A stretch of 64,000 nt of DNA from CAIYUC01 sp963682005. GTDB lineage: Bacteria; Bacteroidota; Bacteroidia; Bacteroidales; FEN-979. A model generated the notes under the pieces. It did not search any database, was not told where the DNA came from, and was given only the letters and a program-made list of their open reading frames with translations. Below are positions 8,094-17,512 of this stretch, piece after piece. Numbering within the stretch: position 1 is the first letter of the stretch; each line of letters begins with the position of its first letter. The translations under genes and the position numbers were made by a program. The DNA lies in the NCBI GenBank assembly GCA_963682005.1, contig OY820914.1, positions 4,774,001-4,838,000 on the forward strand. The letters are read 5' to 3'.

Positions 8094-8717
8094 TCATCTT
8101 TCAACTTCAATCCGCCCGAACGAGTACCCTAAGTCATGGAAGTGATCGATGAACCGGGGAAGGGCGAAAAGCACGTTAGTGGCGGCCTTTGGATTGTCGT
8201 GAAATACTACGATGGAACCGGGTCTGGAATATTGAATGGCGTTCTGAAGGCATTGATCAGGAGTTACTGAAGCACTGTAATCCTGGGTCAGCACCGACCA
8301 CATGATGAATTTATATGATTTCCGTAAAAGAAAATACTGTGAAAGGAGGAACCTGCCATAAGGCGGACGGAACAGGTTTGTCGTGAAATATTCACTGCAT
8401 CGTGTTACATTTTCAACATAAGCCCCCGTTGCAGTTTTCCATCCGTTCAGGTGGCTGAATGTGTGATTTCCGATGGAATGACCGTCGGAAACGATCATAT
8501 CAAACAGTTCGGGATGTTTCCTCACATTATCCCCTGTGACGAAGAAAGTCGCCCTGGCATCCCTTTCTTTCAGAATGCCAAGGACCTGCCCCGTGATCTC
8601 AGGAACCGGGCCATCGTCAAAGGTCAGGAACAGGGTCTTTTCCTTCACCGGGATTTCGCATAACAGGTAATGTTTGCTGAAGAACCTGAAAATTGCCGGA
8701 GAAGTAACGGCTGTCAT
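8094..8717 (-). CDS. polysaccharide deacetylase (NodB-type)
   Basis: Carbohydrate esterase family 4 hydrolase that removes N- or O-acetyl groups from a glycan. The three NodB motifs are present: TFDDGP with the catalytic/metal Asp pair, GNHTFSH with the metal histidines, and RPPYGR. At 207 residues it is a catalytic domain only; I see no signal peptide and no clear membrane anchor. The start ATG overlaps the TGA of the DUF2723 gene by 4 bases (8714-8717), so the two are translationally coupled and may act on the same envelope glycan. The substrate is unknown. Confidence 0.92.
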   Translation of the reverse strand: MTAVTSPAIFRFFSKHYLLCEIPVKEKTLFLTFDDGPVPEITGQVLGILKERDARATFFVTGDNVRKHPELFDMIVSDGHSIGNHTFSHLNGWKTATGAYVENVTRCSEYFTTNLFRPPYGRFLLSQYFLLRKSYKFIMWSVLTQDYSASVTPDQCLQNAIQYSRPGSIVVFHDNPKAATNVLFALPRFIDHFHDLGYSFGRIEVER

Positions 8718-11700
8718 CGCTGTTGCGGCTGATAAACCTTATCCATGTATTTCTGATAATACCGGTCGAGGCACTTTTCCACCGTTGAGGCCAGATCATC
8801 CTGGTGATTTTCTTTCAGTGCAATGGTCAGACGCTGAATGGTCATCATGTCTTCCTGGATATTCACGTCACAGGCTTTAAGATCTTTATCCGGAAGTGAA
8901 AAGATATAGTAAAGATCCTCGTTCATGAGACTGTAAAGCTTTTCTGAGATCTGTTTCCCCTTTGCAACATCCCCGATCCTGAAATAACCATCTGCGATGG
9001 GAACAATAAAGTAATCAGGAAGGATCACATTGGGAGGCATAACCTCCATACAGCGATCGAGCACTTTTCGTGCTGAATCCTTTTTTCCTTCCAGGATCAG
9101 GGCATCGGCAAGACGGCCGAACGCATTCCGGAAGTTCATGGACATTCGCATATTGTTCTCATCCATATAGACTTTCGGGTTACCCATATTCCCGAAAGTA
9201 AATTTATTCATGAGGTTGTCGTACATGGTTTCGGTATTAATATCACCGGTCTCCCCTTCTTTCGGTTGTGCTGTAACAGGAAGAACCCGGTATGCAACAC
9301 CTTCCAGGTGAAAATACTTGTCAAGGCCGATGTATGAATCATTTCCCATTGTCATGGCAAAATAAACCGGCCTTTTCCAGTCGTTCGTGGCAAGCAGATC
9401 AAGGATCATCAGGTCGTTTTTCTCAATGGCCTGGCGTGGTATTGTCCAACGGATGGTATCAAAACGGGTCATATACCGCATCGGGATCAGTTTGTTTTCC
9501 CTGATCGATTTAGGATCTACGGTGACCATGAATTTTTTCGTCGGGAAGTAATCGATATCACCGGCTTGCGGAGTATTGAACTTCAATTTGCTTTCATCGG
9601 TATTCAAAATATGAAAAAGATCCTTCAGGTTCACATATGTATTTTTCAAACTCTCGTTCTCAATGATATAGGTCACATCATGATTTCCCTGGCGGTATTT
9701 ATCCCTGGTGAGGGAAAACGGCACCGGGTCAGAGTCGTACGCTTTTCTTGTTAACTGGTCAATATACCAGTCGGTATTCAGGAGGGAGAGATTGACAACC
9801 CTGATATCCGTGCGGAAACCTTCCACTTCCTGTGCATACCAGAGAGGGAAGGTATCGTTATCCCCATTTGTAAAAAGGATGGCATTGGGAGCACAGGAAT
9901 TCAGGTAATCTTTTGCTACGGCAAGCGCGGTATACCTGCCTGAACGGTCATGATCGTCCCACCCCTGCTGGGCCATGATACCCGGTACGAGAATGAGGCA
10001 AACAAGCGTGACAGCGATCGGGCCGGCAATTCCTTTCAGGTATTTACCCAGCCAATCGGACAAGCCCATAACCCCCAGGCCGATCCAGATCGCGAATGCA
10101 TAGAAGGAGCCTGCATAAGCATAATCCCTTTCCCTCGGTTGCGGCGAATACTGGTTCAGGTAGACGACAATGGCCAGACCCGTCATGAAGAACAGGAGAA
10201 AGACGATCCACGTGCTGTTCTTGTCCTTTCGGTAGTTATAGACCAGGCCTATAATACCAAGGATCAGCGGAAGAAAATAGAAGCTGTTGTCTGCCTTGCT
10301 TTTCCTGGCTTCAGGAATATTCTGGCTCCCGAGCCTCATCTTATCGATAAATGAGATCCCGCTTTTCCAGTTGCCATCGAGCTTACATCCATTCCCCTGG
10401 ATATCATTCTGCCTCCCTGCAAAATTCCACATGAAATACCGGTAATACATGTGAACGATCTGGTAATTCCAGAAAAAGGCAAGATTCTCACTGAAGGTCG
10501 GCACGTTACGGGTTTCGGGCTGCTCCCCTCCTTCCACCGTCACAGGAGTGCCTTTCACATGGGCCCATTTTTTATAATCTGCGGCATGCTTCGGCTCTTT
10601 ATCCTCCCACATCCTGGGAAAAATGGTTGTAAACCGGGGGTCATAAACACCAAATACTTTTTCCCGTTTATCCGTGACAACATACTTTCCAGCTTTTTCA
10701 TCTTTGGTATAAACGGGATTGCCGTCTTTACGGTCGATGACGGGGGCATTGTAATATTGTCCTGAAAACAGGGGCCAATCGCCATATTGCTCCCTGTTGA
10801 GGTAGGCAAGGAGATACATTGCATTTTCAGGGTTGTTTTCATCCAGCGGCGGGTTGGCATTGCTTCGGATGACCAGCATCAGGAAGGAAGTATAACCGAT
10901 AACGATAAAGGTAAACCCCAGTAAAATGGTATTCATTACCGTCTTCCCGTTCCTCCTGGTATAGATTAGGCCCCAAATGACCAGGCCGATCAGCAGGACA
11001 AAATAGATGATGGTGCCTGAATTGAATGGCATTCCGACCGTATTGACAAAGAAAAGCTCCGAGAGCCCGGCAAGTTTGACTACCCAGGGAATGATCAGAT
11101 ACATCACTACCGAAAGGATGGCGATGGAGACAACCATGACCAGCAGGATCTTTTTCAGATCTGTTTTCGGATGCTTTTTAAAATAATAAACGAATGTAAT
11201 AGCAGGAATAGCAAGCAGGTTGAGAAGATGGACTCCGACAGACAGCCCGACAAGGTATGCGATCAGGATAAGCCACCGGTAAGAGTGCTTTTCATCTGCA
11301 TGTTCTTCCCATTTGAAAATGGCCCAGAAAACCACGGCTGTAAAAAATGAAGACATGGCATAGACTTCGCCTTCAACGGCTGAGAACCAGAAAGAATCCG
11401 TAAATGTATATGCGAGTGCTCCGACCAATCCTGAACCCAGGATCATCAAGGTCTGAGCGGGTGAAGGTTCTCCACCGCGCTTCAGCGCGATCTTGCGGGC
11501 AATGATCGTAATCGTCCAGAACAGGAACATGATGGTTAGACCGCTGCTGAGGGCCGACATGGTGTTCACCATTCTCGCCACATGGGTCAGATCACCAAAT
11601 GCAAACAGAGAAAAGAACCGTCCGATGATCTGGAACAGGGGCGCTCCCGGCGGATGCCCGACTTCCAGCTTAAATGCTGTGGCAATGTATTCACCGCAGT

Positions 11701-11803
11701 CCCAAAAGCTCATGGTTGGCTCGGAAGTCATGATATAGACTGCAGAAGCCACTGCAGCTAATACCCACCCCAGGATCGTATTGATCTTTCTGAAATTTTT
11801 CAT
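8714..11803 (-). CDS. DUF2723 membrane protein, probable GT-C glycosyltransferase
   Basis: A 1029-residue polytopic protein. The first periplasmic loop, MSFWDCGEYIATAFKLEVG, carries acidic residues where GT-C glycosyltransferases place their catalytic acid and is the hallmark of DUF2723. About twelve hydrophobic helices fill residues 1-620, including the QPRERDYAYAGSFYAFAIWI segment, and a soluble C-terminal domain of about 400 residues follows. Family members are proposed lipid-linked-sugar glycosyltransferases in Bacteroidota; donor and acceptor are unknown. A promoter-like box at 11823-11830 sits 20 bases upstream. Coupled to the following deacetylase gene. Confidence 0.88.
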   Translation of the reverse strand: MKNFRKINTILGWVLAAVASAVYIMTSEPTMSFWDCGEYIATAFKLEVGHPPGAPLFQIIGRFFSLFAFGDLTHVARMVNTMSALSSGLTIMFLFWTITIIARKIALKRGGEPSPAQTLMILGSGLVGALAYTFTDSFWFSAVEGEVYAMSSFFTAVVFWAIFKWEEHADEKHSYRWLILIAYLVGLSVGVHLLNLLAIPAITFVYYFKKHPKTDLKKILLVMVVSIAILSVVMYLIIPWVVKLAGLSELFFVNTVGMPFNSGTIIYFVLLIGLVIWGLIYTRRNGKTVMNTILLGFTFIVIGYTSFLMLVIRSNANPPLDENNPENAMYLLAYLNREQYGDWPLFSGQYYNAPVIDRKDGNPVYTKDEKAGKYVVTDKREKVFGVYDPRFTTIFPRMWEDKEPKHAADYKKWAHVKGTPVTVEGGEQPETRNVPTFSENLAFFWNYQIVHMYYRYFMWNFAGRQNDIQGNGCKLDGNWKSGISFIDKMRLGSQNIPEARKSKADNSFYFLPLILGIIGLVYNYRKDKNSTWIVFLLFFMTGLAIVVYLNQYSPQPRERDYAYAGSFYAFAIWIGLGVMGLSDWLGKYLKGIAGPIAVTLVCLILVPGIMAQQGWDDHDRSGRYTALAVAKDYLNSCAPNAILFTNGDNDTFPLWYAQEVEGFRTDIRVVNLSLLNTDWYIDQLTRKAYDSDPVPFSLTRDKYRQGNHDVTYIIENESLKNTYVNLKDLFHILNTDESKLKFNTPQAGDIDYFPTKKFMVTVDPKSIRENKLIPMRYMTRFDTIRWTIPRQAIEKNDLMILDLLATNDWKRPVYFAMTMGNDSYIGLDKYFHLEGVAYRVLPVTAQPKEGETGDINTETMYDNLMNKFTFGNMGNPKVYMDENNMRMSMNFRNAFGRLADALILEGKKDSARKVLDRCMEVMPPNVILPDYFIVPIADGYFRIGDVAKGKQISEKLYSLMNEDLYYIFSLPDKDLKACDVNIQEDMMTIQRLTIALKENHQDDLASTVEKCLDRYYQKYMDKVYQPQQR

Positions 11804-11822
11804 ATTTAAAATTGTTGAATGG

Positions 11823-11830
11823 CAAAGGTA
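11823..11830 (-). promoter_or_regulatory. -7 box for the DUF2723 operon
   Basis: On the minus strand this reads TACCTTTG (TAnnTTTG), 20 bases before the ATG at 11803. It lies only 12 bases from the opposite-strand box of gpmA. Confidence 0.5.
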
Positions 11831-11842
11831 TTAAAAAATTAG

Positions 11843-11850
11843 TACTTTTG
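11843..11850 (+). promoter_or_regulatory. -7 box for gpmA
   Basis: TACTTTTG (TAnnTTTG), 23 bases before the ATG at 11874. Confidence 0.5.
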
Positions 11851-11873
11851 AAGTCATAACAAATCACGGAAAT

Positions 11874-12620
11874 ATGAACAGACTGGTATTGCTGCGGCAT
11901 GGAGAGAGCACCTGGAACAAGGAAAATCGTTTTACGGGATGGACCGATGTAGACCTATCGGAAAGGGGGATCAGGGAAGCTTCTGAAGCCGGAAAAACAC
12001 TGAAGAATGAAGGATTCAACTTTAAAATTGCATATACTTCTTACCTCACACGGGCTATCCGGACATTGTGGCTCACCCTGGAACAGATGGACCTGTTGTG
12101 GATCCCTGTGTATAAAACCTGGCGTCTGAATGAGAAGCATTACGGGACCCTCCAGGGGTTGAATAAATCAGAAATGGCTGAAAAATATGGGGATCAGCAG
12201 GTTCTGATCTGGAGAAGAAGCTATGATGTACCCCCGCCTCCACTTGAAGACAACGATCCAAGGCATCCACGGTTCGATCATCGTTATAAAGGACTGATAA
12301 CTTCGGAGATCCCTGCAACCGAATCGCTGAAGGAAACAGTCGGGCGTATAGTTCCTTACTGGCAAACGGAAATGTCATCCAAACTCAGAGAGCATAAAGA
12401 GGTCCTCGTGGCTGCCCATGGAAACAGCCTTCGGGGCATCGTAAAATACCTGAAGAATATTTCCGACCAGGATATTGTCGGATTGAATCTGCCCACCGGG
12501 ATACCGTATGTTTTTGAATTCGACGATAACCTCAACCTGCAAAGGGATTATTTCCTGGGCGATCCGGAAGTGATCCGGAAACTCATGGAAGAAGTCGCGA
12601 ACCAGGGGAAGAAAAAGTAA
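11874..12620 (+). CDS. gpmA: 2,3-bisphosphoglycerate-dependent phosphoglycerate mutase
   Basis: Glycolytic enzyme interconverting 3- and 2-phosphoglycerate through a phosphohistidine. The RHGESTWNKENRFTGWTDVD motif gives the catalytic His9; AAHGNSLRGI carries the second active-site His, and RSYDVPPPP is the dPGM-type substrate loop. Length 248 is typical. It is followed after 9 bases by the PPP phosphatase, so the two are likely cotranscribed. Confidence 0.97.
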   Translation: MNRLVLLRHGESTWNKENRFTGWTDVDLSERGIREASEAGKTLKNEGFNFKIAYTSYLTRAIRTLWLTLEQMDLLWIPVYKTWRLNEKHYGTLQGLNKSEMAEKYGDQQVLIWRRSYDVPPPPLEDNDPRHPRFDHRYKGLITSEIPATESLKETVGRIVPYWQTEMSSKLREHKEVLVAAHGNSLRGIVKYLKNISDQDIVGLNLPTGIPYVFEFDDNLNLQRDYFLGDPEVIRKLMEEVANQGKKK

Positions 12621-12629
12621 AACCATCCT

Positions 12630-13346
12630 ATGACAAAGCAATGGGTCATCCCCGATGTTCATGGTTGCATAAAAACACTGAAAGCCCTCATTGAAGAGAT
12701 TATCAGGCCATCATCGGAGGATGAGATTTATTTCCTGGGTGATTATATCGACCGTGGCCCCAGTTCCCGGGAGGTGATCGATTACATCATGTCACTTCAG
12801 GAAAAAAAATTAAACATCACCGCCCTGAAAGGCAATCATGAGGAAGTTTTCCTGGAACTTTATGACGCGGAGATGAAGGCCAAAAATATCCTGATGCATC
12901 ATTTTCTGAACAAGAAACGGATGGGATGGTTTACATTCGGAGGAAAGGCGACGTTGAAAAGCTTCAGGACCAGGAATCTTAAGGAAATACCGAAAAAATA
13001 TGCTGACTGGATGCGGGATCTGAAAGATTATGTGATCCTCGACAATTTTATCCTGGTCCATGCAGGACTGAATTTTAAAAATGAAGATCCCTTCGAAGAC
13101 AAGCATGCGATGCTCTGGGTAAGGGATTACCAGATCAAACAGGAGAAGATTGGCAACCGCCGGATCATTCATGGACATGTGCCGGTAAACCTTGAACTGA
13201 TCACGCTTTCACTGAAAAACTCCTATTATAAATTCATCGATCTTGACAATGGTCCTTTCATCGAGGGAAAGGAAGGTTTCGGTAACCTTGTGGCCCTGGA
13301 ATTGGGGTCGATGGAACTTTCGATACAGTACAACCTGGATATTTAG
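12630..13346 (+). CDS. PPP-family metallophosphatase
   Basis: A 238-residue serine/threonine-phosphatase-like metallophosphoesterase. The dinuclear-metal signatures are in order: PDVHGC (residues 8-13), LGDYIDRG, KGNHEE and a late IHGHVPV. The family includes bacterial protein phosphatases and diadenosine tetraphosphatases; substrate choice cannot be read from sequence. Nine bases after gpmA, so probably in the same operon. Its TAG stop codon leads straight into an octamer array. Confidence 0.9.
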   Translation: MTKQWVIPDVHGCIKTLKALIEEIIRPSSEDEIYFLGDYIDRGPSSREVIDYIMSLQEKKLNITALKGNHEEVFLELYDAEMKAKNILMHHFLNKKRMGWFTFGGKATLKSFRTRNLKEIPKKYADWMRDLKDYVILDNFILVHAGLNFKNEDPFEDKHAMLWVRDYQIKQEKIGNRRIIHGHVPVNLELITLSLKNSYYKFIDLDNGPFIEGKEGFGNLVALELGSMELSIQYNLDI

Positions 13347-13377
13347 GTGGTGAGCTGGTGAGGTGGTGAGGTGGTGT
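13346..13377 (+). repeat. octamer array after the phosphatase stop
   Basis: Four 8-bp units GGTGGTGA, GCTGGTGA, GGTGGTGA, GGTGGTGT beginning with the last base of the TAG stop codon. Confidence 0.85.
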
Positions 13378-13381
13378 GTTG

Positions 13382-13399
13382 TTCCCGCTTTCGCGGGAA
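13382..13399. repeat. REP-like hairpin
   Basis: Perfect arms TTCCCGC (13382-13388) and GCGGGAA (13393-13399) around TTTC. It resembles short palindromes dispersed in many bacterial genomes and may also act as a transcript end. Confidence 0.6.
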
Positions 13400-13423
13400 T
13401 GACGGAAATAGCGAGGTGGAAAT

Positions 13424-13477
13424 CGTAATTCGTAATTCGTAATCCCTGCCTGCGGCAGGCAGGCGTAATTCGTAATT
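13424..13477. repeat. heptamer array interrupted by a palindrome
   Basis: Units CGTAATT, CGTAATT, CGTAATC (13424-13444), then a 19-bp palindrome with arms CCTGCCT (13445-13451) and AGGCAGG (13457-13463), then CGTAATT twice (13464-13477). The palindrome sits exactly between two units. Confidence 0.8.
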
Positions 13478-13482
13478 GCCTG

Positions 13483-14766
13483 TTATTTTCCTCCAAGCAA
13501 ATCGATGGAACTTTTAAGAGATTCCTCGATCGGGAGGTAGTTGTATCGTGCCCAGAAGGTTTCGTCAAGATGACCCGCAACCTGGTCCCAGCGCTCGTTA
13601 ATACCTTTGGACCGGTCGCCTGTGAATGTCCTGATCTTTTCAGGTTCTGTTGAAATATCGGTAACAACGACATCATCTTTGTAACCGTATTTGAGCATTT
13701 TCCCGGAATATGGCTGGGTGTAGGTCATCCAATAGTCGTTCCGGATCGTGTTCAGGTGCCATTTGCCTTTTGTGTTCGCATAGGTGACAATGGTTTGCCC
13801 CAGCGGCATCTCCTGTATCCACCCCGGAGTGCCGCGAATGGTATAGGTTTTCTGGTATTTGGTCTTGTTGTTGTACTTGTCATACCCTTTCAGGCTGGGT
13901 TTAAGGATCACCTTGACGATCGCAAAATCTTCAGCAGCAATGAAGAGTTCGCCACGCCACAGGGATTCGTTCAGCTTATCTTTCTGATCAAAGGTTATGT
14001 GGTAGATCTTTCCCTCCTCCGGGGTGACCATTTCCTTCACCTGGTAATTATAAAAATGGAACTCCTTCTCATCCAGGAATGTTTTCGGGTAGAACTCCAC
14101 GATATCGCGGGTGAAATAGCAGCTCAGGCAATACGCATTTTTCCCGACTTCATCCAGGGAATTGACCAGTGCGGTGTCTGACCTCACGCGACCTTTCCTG
14201 AATGCAGGGAGGTTTGATTTCCTGTGTTTGTCATCGATCATGGATGGCTTGTAAAGGTAATACCCGTCCTTCAGATCATCCACAACAGCCTCTGCATATT
14301 CTGCAAGCTTATTGTTGACCATTTTCTGCACCCGGATAAAAGCTGTCAGGATCAGCGGTTCTGCACCGTAGTTTGCCGGAATATTCGCCACTGCTCTTCG
14401 TATCACCTCCGCAGCCGTCAATCCTACGACTTCAACCTCTTTCAGCGATACAACCGACGTCTCCAGCTTTATTGTATTTTCGTTGCTCAGCATTTCCGAG
14501 ATTTTCCCCGTGAATGTCTTGTATCCCATGTAATAGACCAGGATGGAGTCATTGATATGGCTGGTTGCCACATTCAGTTCGAATTGACCGTCGGCATTCG
14601 TTGCAATCCCTGCAAGTGTGTTTTTCAGGGAAACCTGCGCAAAGGCAAGCGGAGTATTGGTTTTATTGTCAACTACCTTCCCCCTTATGGAATAATAATC
14701 CTGGGAGAAAACAACTCCTGGCCAAATCAGGACGATAATGAGGATGAATAAGAAGGGAGTTTTCAA
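13483..14766 (-). CDS. exported protein with carboxypeptidase-like regulatory domain
   Basis: A 427-residue protein with a Sec signal (cleavage near VFSQ, residue 22). Residues about 25-110 form a CarboxypepD_reg-like beta-sandwich (IRGKVVDNKTNTPLAFAQVS ... GIATNADGQFEL), as used by many Bacteroidota outer-membrane and surface proteins. The rest is beta-rich with repeated Tyr/Trp/Thr strands and resembles the periplasmic or barrel part that follows such domains in DUF5686-like proteins, but I cannot place it with certainty. It is monocistronic by appearance. Confidence 0.75.
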   Translation of the reverse strand: MKTPFLFILIIVLIWPGVVFSQDYYSIRGKVVDNKTNTPLAFAQVSLKNTLAGIATNADGQFELNVATSHINDSILVYYMGYKTFTGKISEMLSNENTIKLETSVVSLKEVEVVGLTAAEVIRRAVANIPANYGAEPLILTAFIRVQKMVNNKLAEYAEAVVDDLKDGYYLYKPSMIDDKHRKSNLPAFRKGRVRSDTALVNSLDEVGKNAYCLSCYFTRDIVEFYPKTFLDEKEFHFYNYQVKEMVTPEEGKIYHITFDQKDKLNESLWRGELFIAAEDFAIVKVILKPSLKGYDKYNNKTKYQKTYTIRGTPGWIQEMPLGQTIVTYANTKGKWHLNTIRNDYWMTYTQPYSGKMLKYGYKDDVVVTDISTEPEKIRTFTGDRSKGINERWDQVAGHLDETFWARYNYLPIEESLKSSIDLLGGK

Positions 14767-14929
14767 CGATTGAGTTTTTGCATTGCGAAAGTAAGTGAAA
14801 TTAATTACCGGTTAAAATTCTCCGCCAATGATAGCATCTTTTTTTGATCCATCCTAACCCTATTGTAACCCTATTTTAAACCTATTCAGGCCCCGGCCAA
14901 AATAGTCACATCATTATTCACTTACTTTT

Positions 14930-14984
14930 CACTTTTCACTTTTCACTTTTCACTTTTCACTCTTCACTCTTCACTCTTCACTTA
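14930..14984. repeat. heptamer array ending in a stop codon
   Basis: Four CACTTTT and three CACTCTT units in register; the next unit begins CACTTA, whose TTA is the stop codon (TAA on the minus strand) of the flavoenzyme gene. Confidence 0.9.
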
Positions 14985-16046
14985 TCTTTTCGCCCGGAGG
15001 TATTGGTTCGGCCATGTCACATCATGATTTAGCTGGCGTGCGGCGTGTAGCGGGAAGTACGGGTCTCTCAGCATCTCACGGGCCATGATCACGAGATCGG
15101 CCTGGCCGCAAGTGACAATGCCCTCCGCCTGCTCCGGAGTAGTTATCAGGCCTACGGCACCTGTACTGATCCCTGCTTCCCGCCTGATCCTGTCGGCAAA
15201 AGGTACCTGGTAGCCGGGTCCGGCCGGGATTTTAACCCCGGGAATTATGCCCCCGGAAGAGCAGTCAATCAGGTCCACTCCAATATCTTTGAGGGTCAAT
15301 GCCAGTTTTACCGAATCATCAATAGTCCATCCTCCTTCTGTCCAATCTGTTGATGATATCCTGGTAAAGACCGGGTACCCGGAAGGCCAGACTTCCCTGA
15401 TGGATTGAGTAATCTCCACCAGCACCCGGATCCTGTTTTCAAAGGAACCGCCATATTTATCCGTTCTTTTGTTGCTTAACGGCGACAGGAATTCATTGAT
15501 GAGGTAGCCATGGGCTCCATGGATCTCGATCACCCTGAATCCTGCTTTTAAAGTACGTACCGCCGCACTCCTGAATGCTTCAACAACCCGGCTGATCCCG
15601 TCCAGGGTCAATTCCTCCGGGGTATCATAACCTGGTCCGAATGCAACTGCGCTTGGAGCAACCGTTTTCCATCCGCCTTCCGAAGGAAGCACAAGCTGAT
15701 CGCCATTCCAGGGTTCTGAATGACTGGCTTTTCGCCCTGCATGGGCAAGCTGGATACCGGGAACACAGTTATGCGACAAAATAAAGCCCGTGATCCTTTT
15801 CAGTTCTTCGATGTGCTCGTCTTTCCATATCCCGAGATCTGAGGGAGATATCCTCCCTTCGGGGGTTACAGCCGTAGCCTCCGTGATCACGAGCGCAGCG
15901 CCTCCCACAGCGCGGCTGCCAAGGTGAACAAGATGCCAGTCGTTTGCAAAGCCATCTTTACTTGAATACTGGCACATGGGGGAAACAACGATCCGGTTCC
16001 TGAATTCGATGTCACGGATCCTGAACGGGGTGAAAAGAGTTGACAT
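14982..16046 (-). CDS. YqjM-type old yellow enzyme, NADPH dehydrogenase
   Basis: FMN-dependent TIM-barrel ene-reductase, 354 residues from the chosen ATG at 16046. Diagnostic motifs: VSPMCQYSS with the redox-sensing Cys of the YqjM class, LAHAGRKA, and HGAHGYLINEFLSP followed by RTDKYGGSFENR. These enzymes reduce activated C=C bonds with NAD(P)H; the natural substrate is unknown. The start at 16046 is preferred over 16097 because a promoter-like box (16062-16069) lies between them. It is divergent from the SGNH hydrolase gene. Confidence 0.93.
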   Translation of the reverse strand: MSTLFTPFRIRDIEFRNRIVVSPMCQYSSKDGFANDWHLVHLGSRAVGGAALVITEATAVTPEGRISPSDLGIWKDEHIEELKRITGFILSHNCVPGIQLAHAGRKASHSEPWNGDQLVLPSEGGWKTVAPSAVAFGPGYDTPEELTLDGISRVVEAFRSAAVRTLKAGFRVIEIHGAHGYLINEFLSPLSNKRTDKYGGSFENRIRVLVEITQSIREVWPSGYPVFTRISSTDWTEGGWTIDDSVKLALTLKDIGVDLIDCSSGGIIPGVKIPAGPGYQVPFADRIRREAGISTGAVGLITTPEQAEGIVTCGQADLVIMAREMLRDPYFPLHAARQLNHDVTWPNQYLRAKR

Positions 16047-16061
16047 GGTTGCAGATTTTTG

Positions 16062-16069
16062 CAAAGGTA
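16062..16069 (-). promoter_or_regulatory. -7 box for the flavoenzyme gene
   Basis: Minus-strand TACCTTTG, 16 bases before the ATG at 16046; it supports that start. Confidence 0.5.
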
Positions 16070-16140
16070 GGGGAAATTGTGCAGGGATGATTGGCACGCT
16101 GATGACGCGGATTTAGCGGATTTTCGCTGATTTTATAATT

Positions 16141-16168
16141 CATCCAGCATCCAGCATCCAGCATCCAG
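16141..16168. repeat. heptamer array CATCCAG x4
   Basis: Four perfect CATCCAG units between two divergent promoters. This is one of the few arrays not touching a stop codon. Confidence 0.9.
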
Positions 16169-16203
16169 TTTCCGGCATCATTATTACCTTCTTCCGGAAT
16201 TCC

Positions 16204-16211
16204 TATCTTTG
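16204..16211 (+). promoter_or_regulatory. -7 box for the SGNH hydrolase gene
   Basis: TATCTTTG (TAnnTTTG), 14 bases before the ATG at 16226. Confidence 0.5.
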
Positions 16212-16225
16212 CGAAAAAGCCGAAC

Positions 16226-17491
16226 ATGCGGAACCGTATACTTCTTTGCATGAGCCTGATGTCCTTCATTTTTAACATGGATGCACAGTCGATTAAGAAA
16301 GTTCTTTTCATCGGGAACAGCTACACGTATGTGAATGATCTTCCCGCGCTGGTCACAGGAATTGCTTCATCATTGGGCGATTCAATGTACCACGACATTT
16401 ACGCTCCCGGAGGTTATACATTCCAAATGCATTCCCTGGATCCGAATACAAGGGCAAAGATAAACTCCGACCAGTGGGATGTGGTGGTGCTCCAGGAGCA
16501 AAGCCAGCTTCCTGCACTTTGGCCTGATTCTGTGGCGGTGAATGTTTTTCCATATGCGGATTCGCTCAACGGATTTATCAAAGCCAATGACAGCTGCACA
16601 ACTACACTGTTTTACATGACCTGGGGCCGGAAAAACGGGGACATGGAGAATTGCCCCTATTATCCCCCGGTATGCACGTATGAAGGAATGCAGGCGAGAT
16701 TGAGGCAGAGTTACCTGGAGATGGGACAAATGCTCAACGCCGAAGTCTCTCCTGTGGGAATTTCGTGGAAACTGACGAGGACCAATAACCCGGCGATCGA
16801 ACTGTACAATCTTGATGAAAGCCATCCAAGCATCCATGGAAGCTACCTTGCCGCCTGTACATTTTATGAAGCCATCTTTCACAAAAGCCCGGTTGGCGCC
16901 GCATTTCCTTCGGGGATATCATCTGCTGACGCTGCAGTCCTCCAGGAAAATGCACATTCGATTGTATACGACAGCCTTGACACCTGGCAAATCGACACAA
17001 GCCATGTTTATGCTGCTTTCCATGCCGATCCGGCCGGAAATATGACCTTCCTGTTTACCAACCAGTCGTTGAATGCAGCAAGCTATTACTGGGATTTCGG
17101 AGATGGTGATCACTCGTCAGATACCAACCCGGTCCATCAATTCGCCTCCAGCGGCACTTTTGCAGTGAAACTCTATTCTGCAAGGCATTGCCAGGTTGAC
17201 AGCACCTTTCAGGAACTTCTTATCGTTTCGCTGCCTGAAAATGAAGAAGACGACTCATTTGCCATTTCTCCAAACCCGGGAAAATGCGTGGTAAGCATTT
17301 CTTGTTCTTTTCTTCAATCGAACAAGAACATTACTTACATCATGTATTCGGGTTCCGGAAAGGCAATGCTGACGGGAGTCCTTGATCACTCACCGCAGCT
17401 CATCGATGTTTCCCGGTTACCGGATGGACTTTATTTTCTTACCCTGAGAACAGGTAACCGCACTATCACCCGGAAAATAGAACTCAGATAG
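16226..17491 (+). CDS. T9SS-exported SGNH hydrolase with PKD domain
   Basis: A 421-residue surface or secreted protein. Signal peptide to about residue 20; SGNH/GDSL-like domain with the nucleophile block FIGNSYTYVNDLP, the VVVLQEQSQ strand and the catalytic DESHPSIHGSYLA block; a PKD domain (YYWDFGDGDHSSDTNP) near 285-345; and a type A T9SS C-terminal sorting domain starting around FAISPNPG and ending RKIELR. It probably removes acyl groups from an external polysaccharide or glycoside; the substrate is unknown. A T9SS must exist elsewhere in the genome. Confidence 0.9.
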   Translation: MRNRILLCMSLMSFIFNMDAQSIKKVLFIGNSYTYVNDLPALVTGIASSLGDSMYHDIYAPGGYTFQMHSLDPNTRAKINSDQWDVVVLQEQSQLPALWPDSVAVNVFPYADSLNGFIKANDSCTTTLFYMTWGRKNGDMENCPYYPPVCTYEGMQARLRQSYLEMGQMLNAEVSPVGISWKLTRTNNPAIELYNLDESHPSIHGSYLAACTFYEAIFHKSPVGAAFPSGISSADAAVLQENAHSIVYDSLDTWQIDTSHVYAAFHADPAGNMTFLFTNQSLNAASYYWDFGDGDHSSDTNPVHQFASSGTFAVKLYSARHCQVDSTFQELLIVSLPENEEDDSFAISPNPGKCVVSISCSFLQSNKNITYIMYSGSGKAMLTGVLDHSPQLIDVSRLPDGLYFLTLRTGNRTITRKIELR

Positions 17492-17512
17492 TTAGGAAAG
17501 CATACAAGATAA

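Noticed and set aside
14982..16097. Longer start of the flavoenzyme at 16097
   Set aside because: The ATG at 16046 gives the standard YqjM start and a promoter-like box sits between the two.
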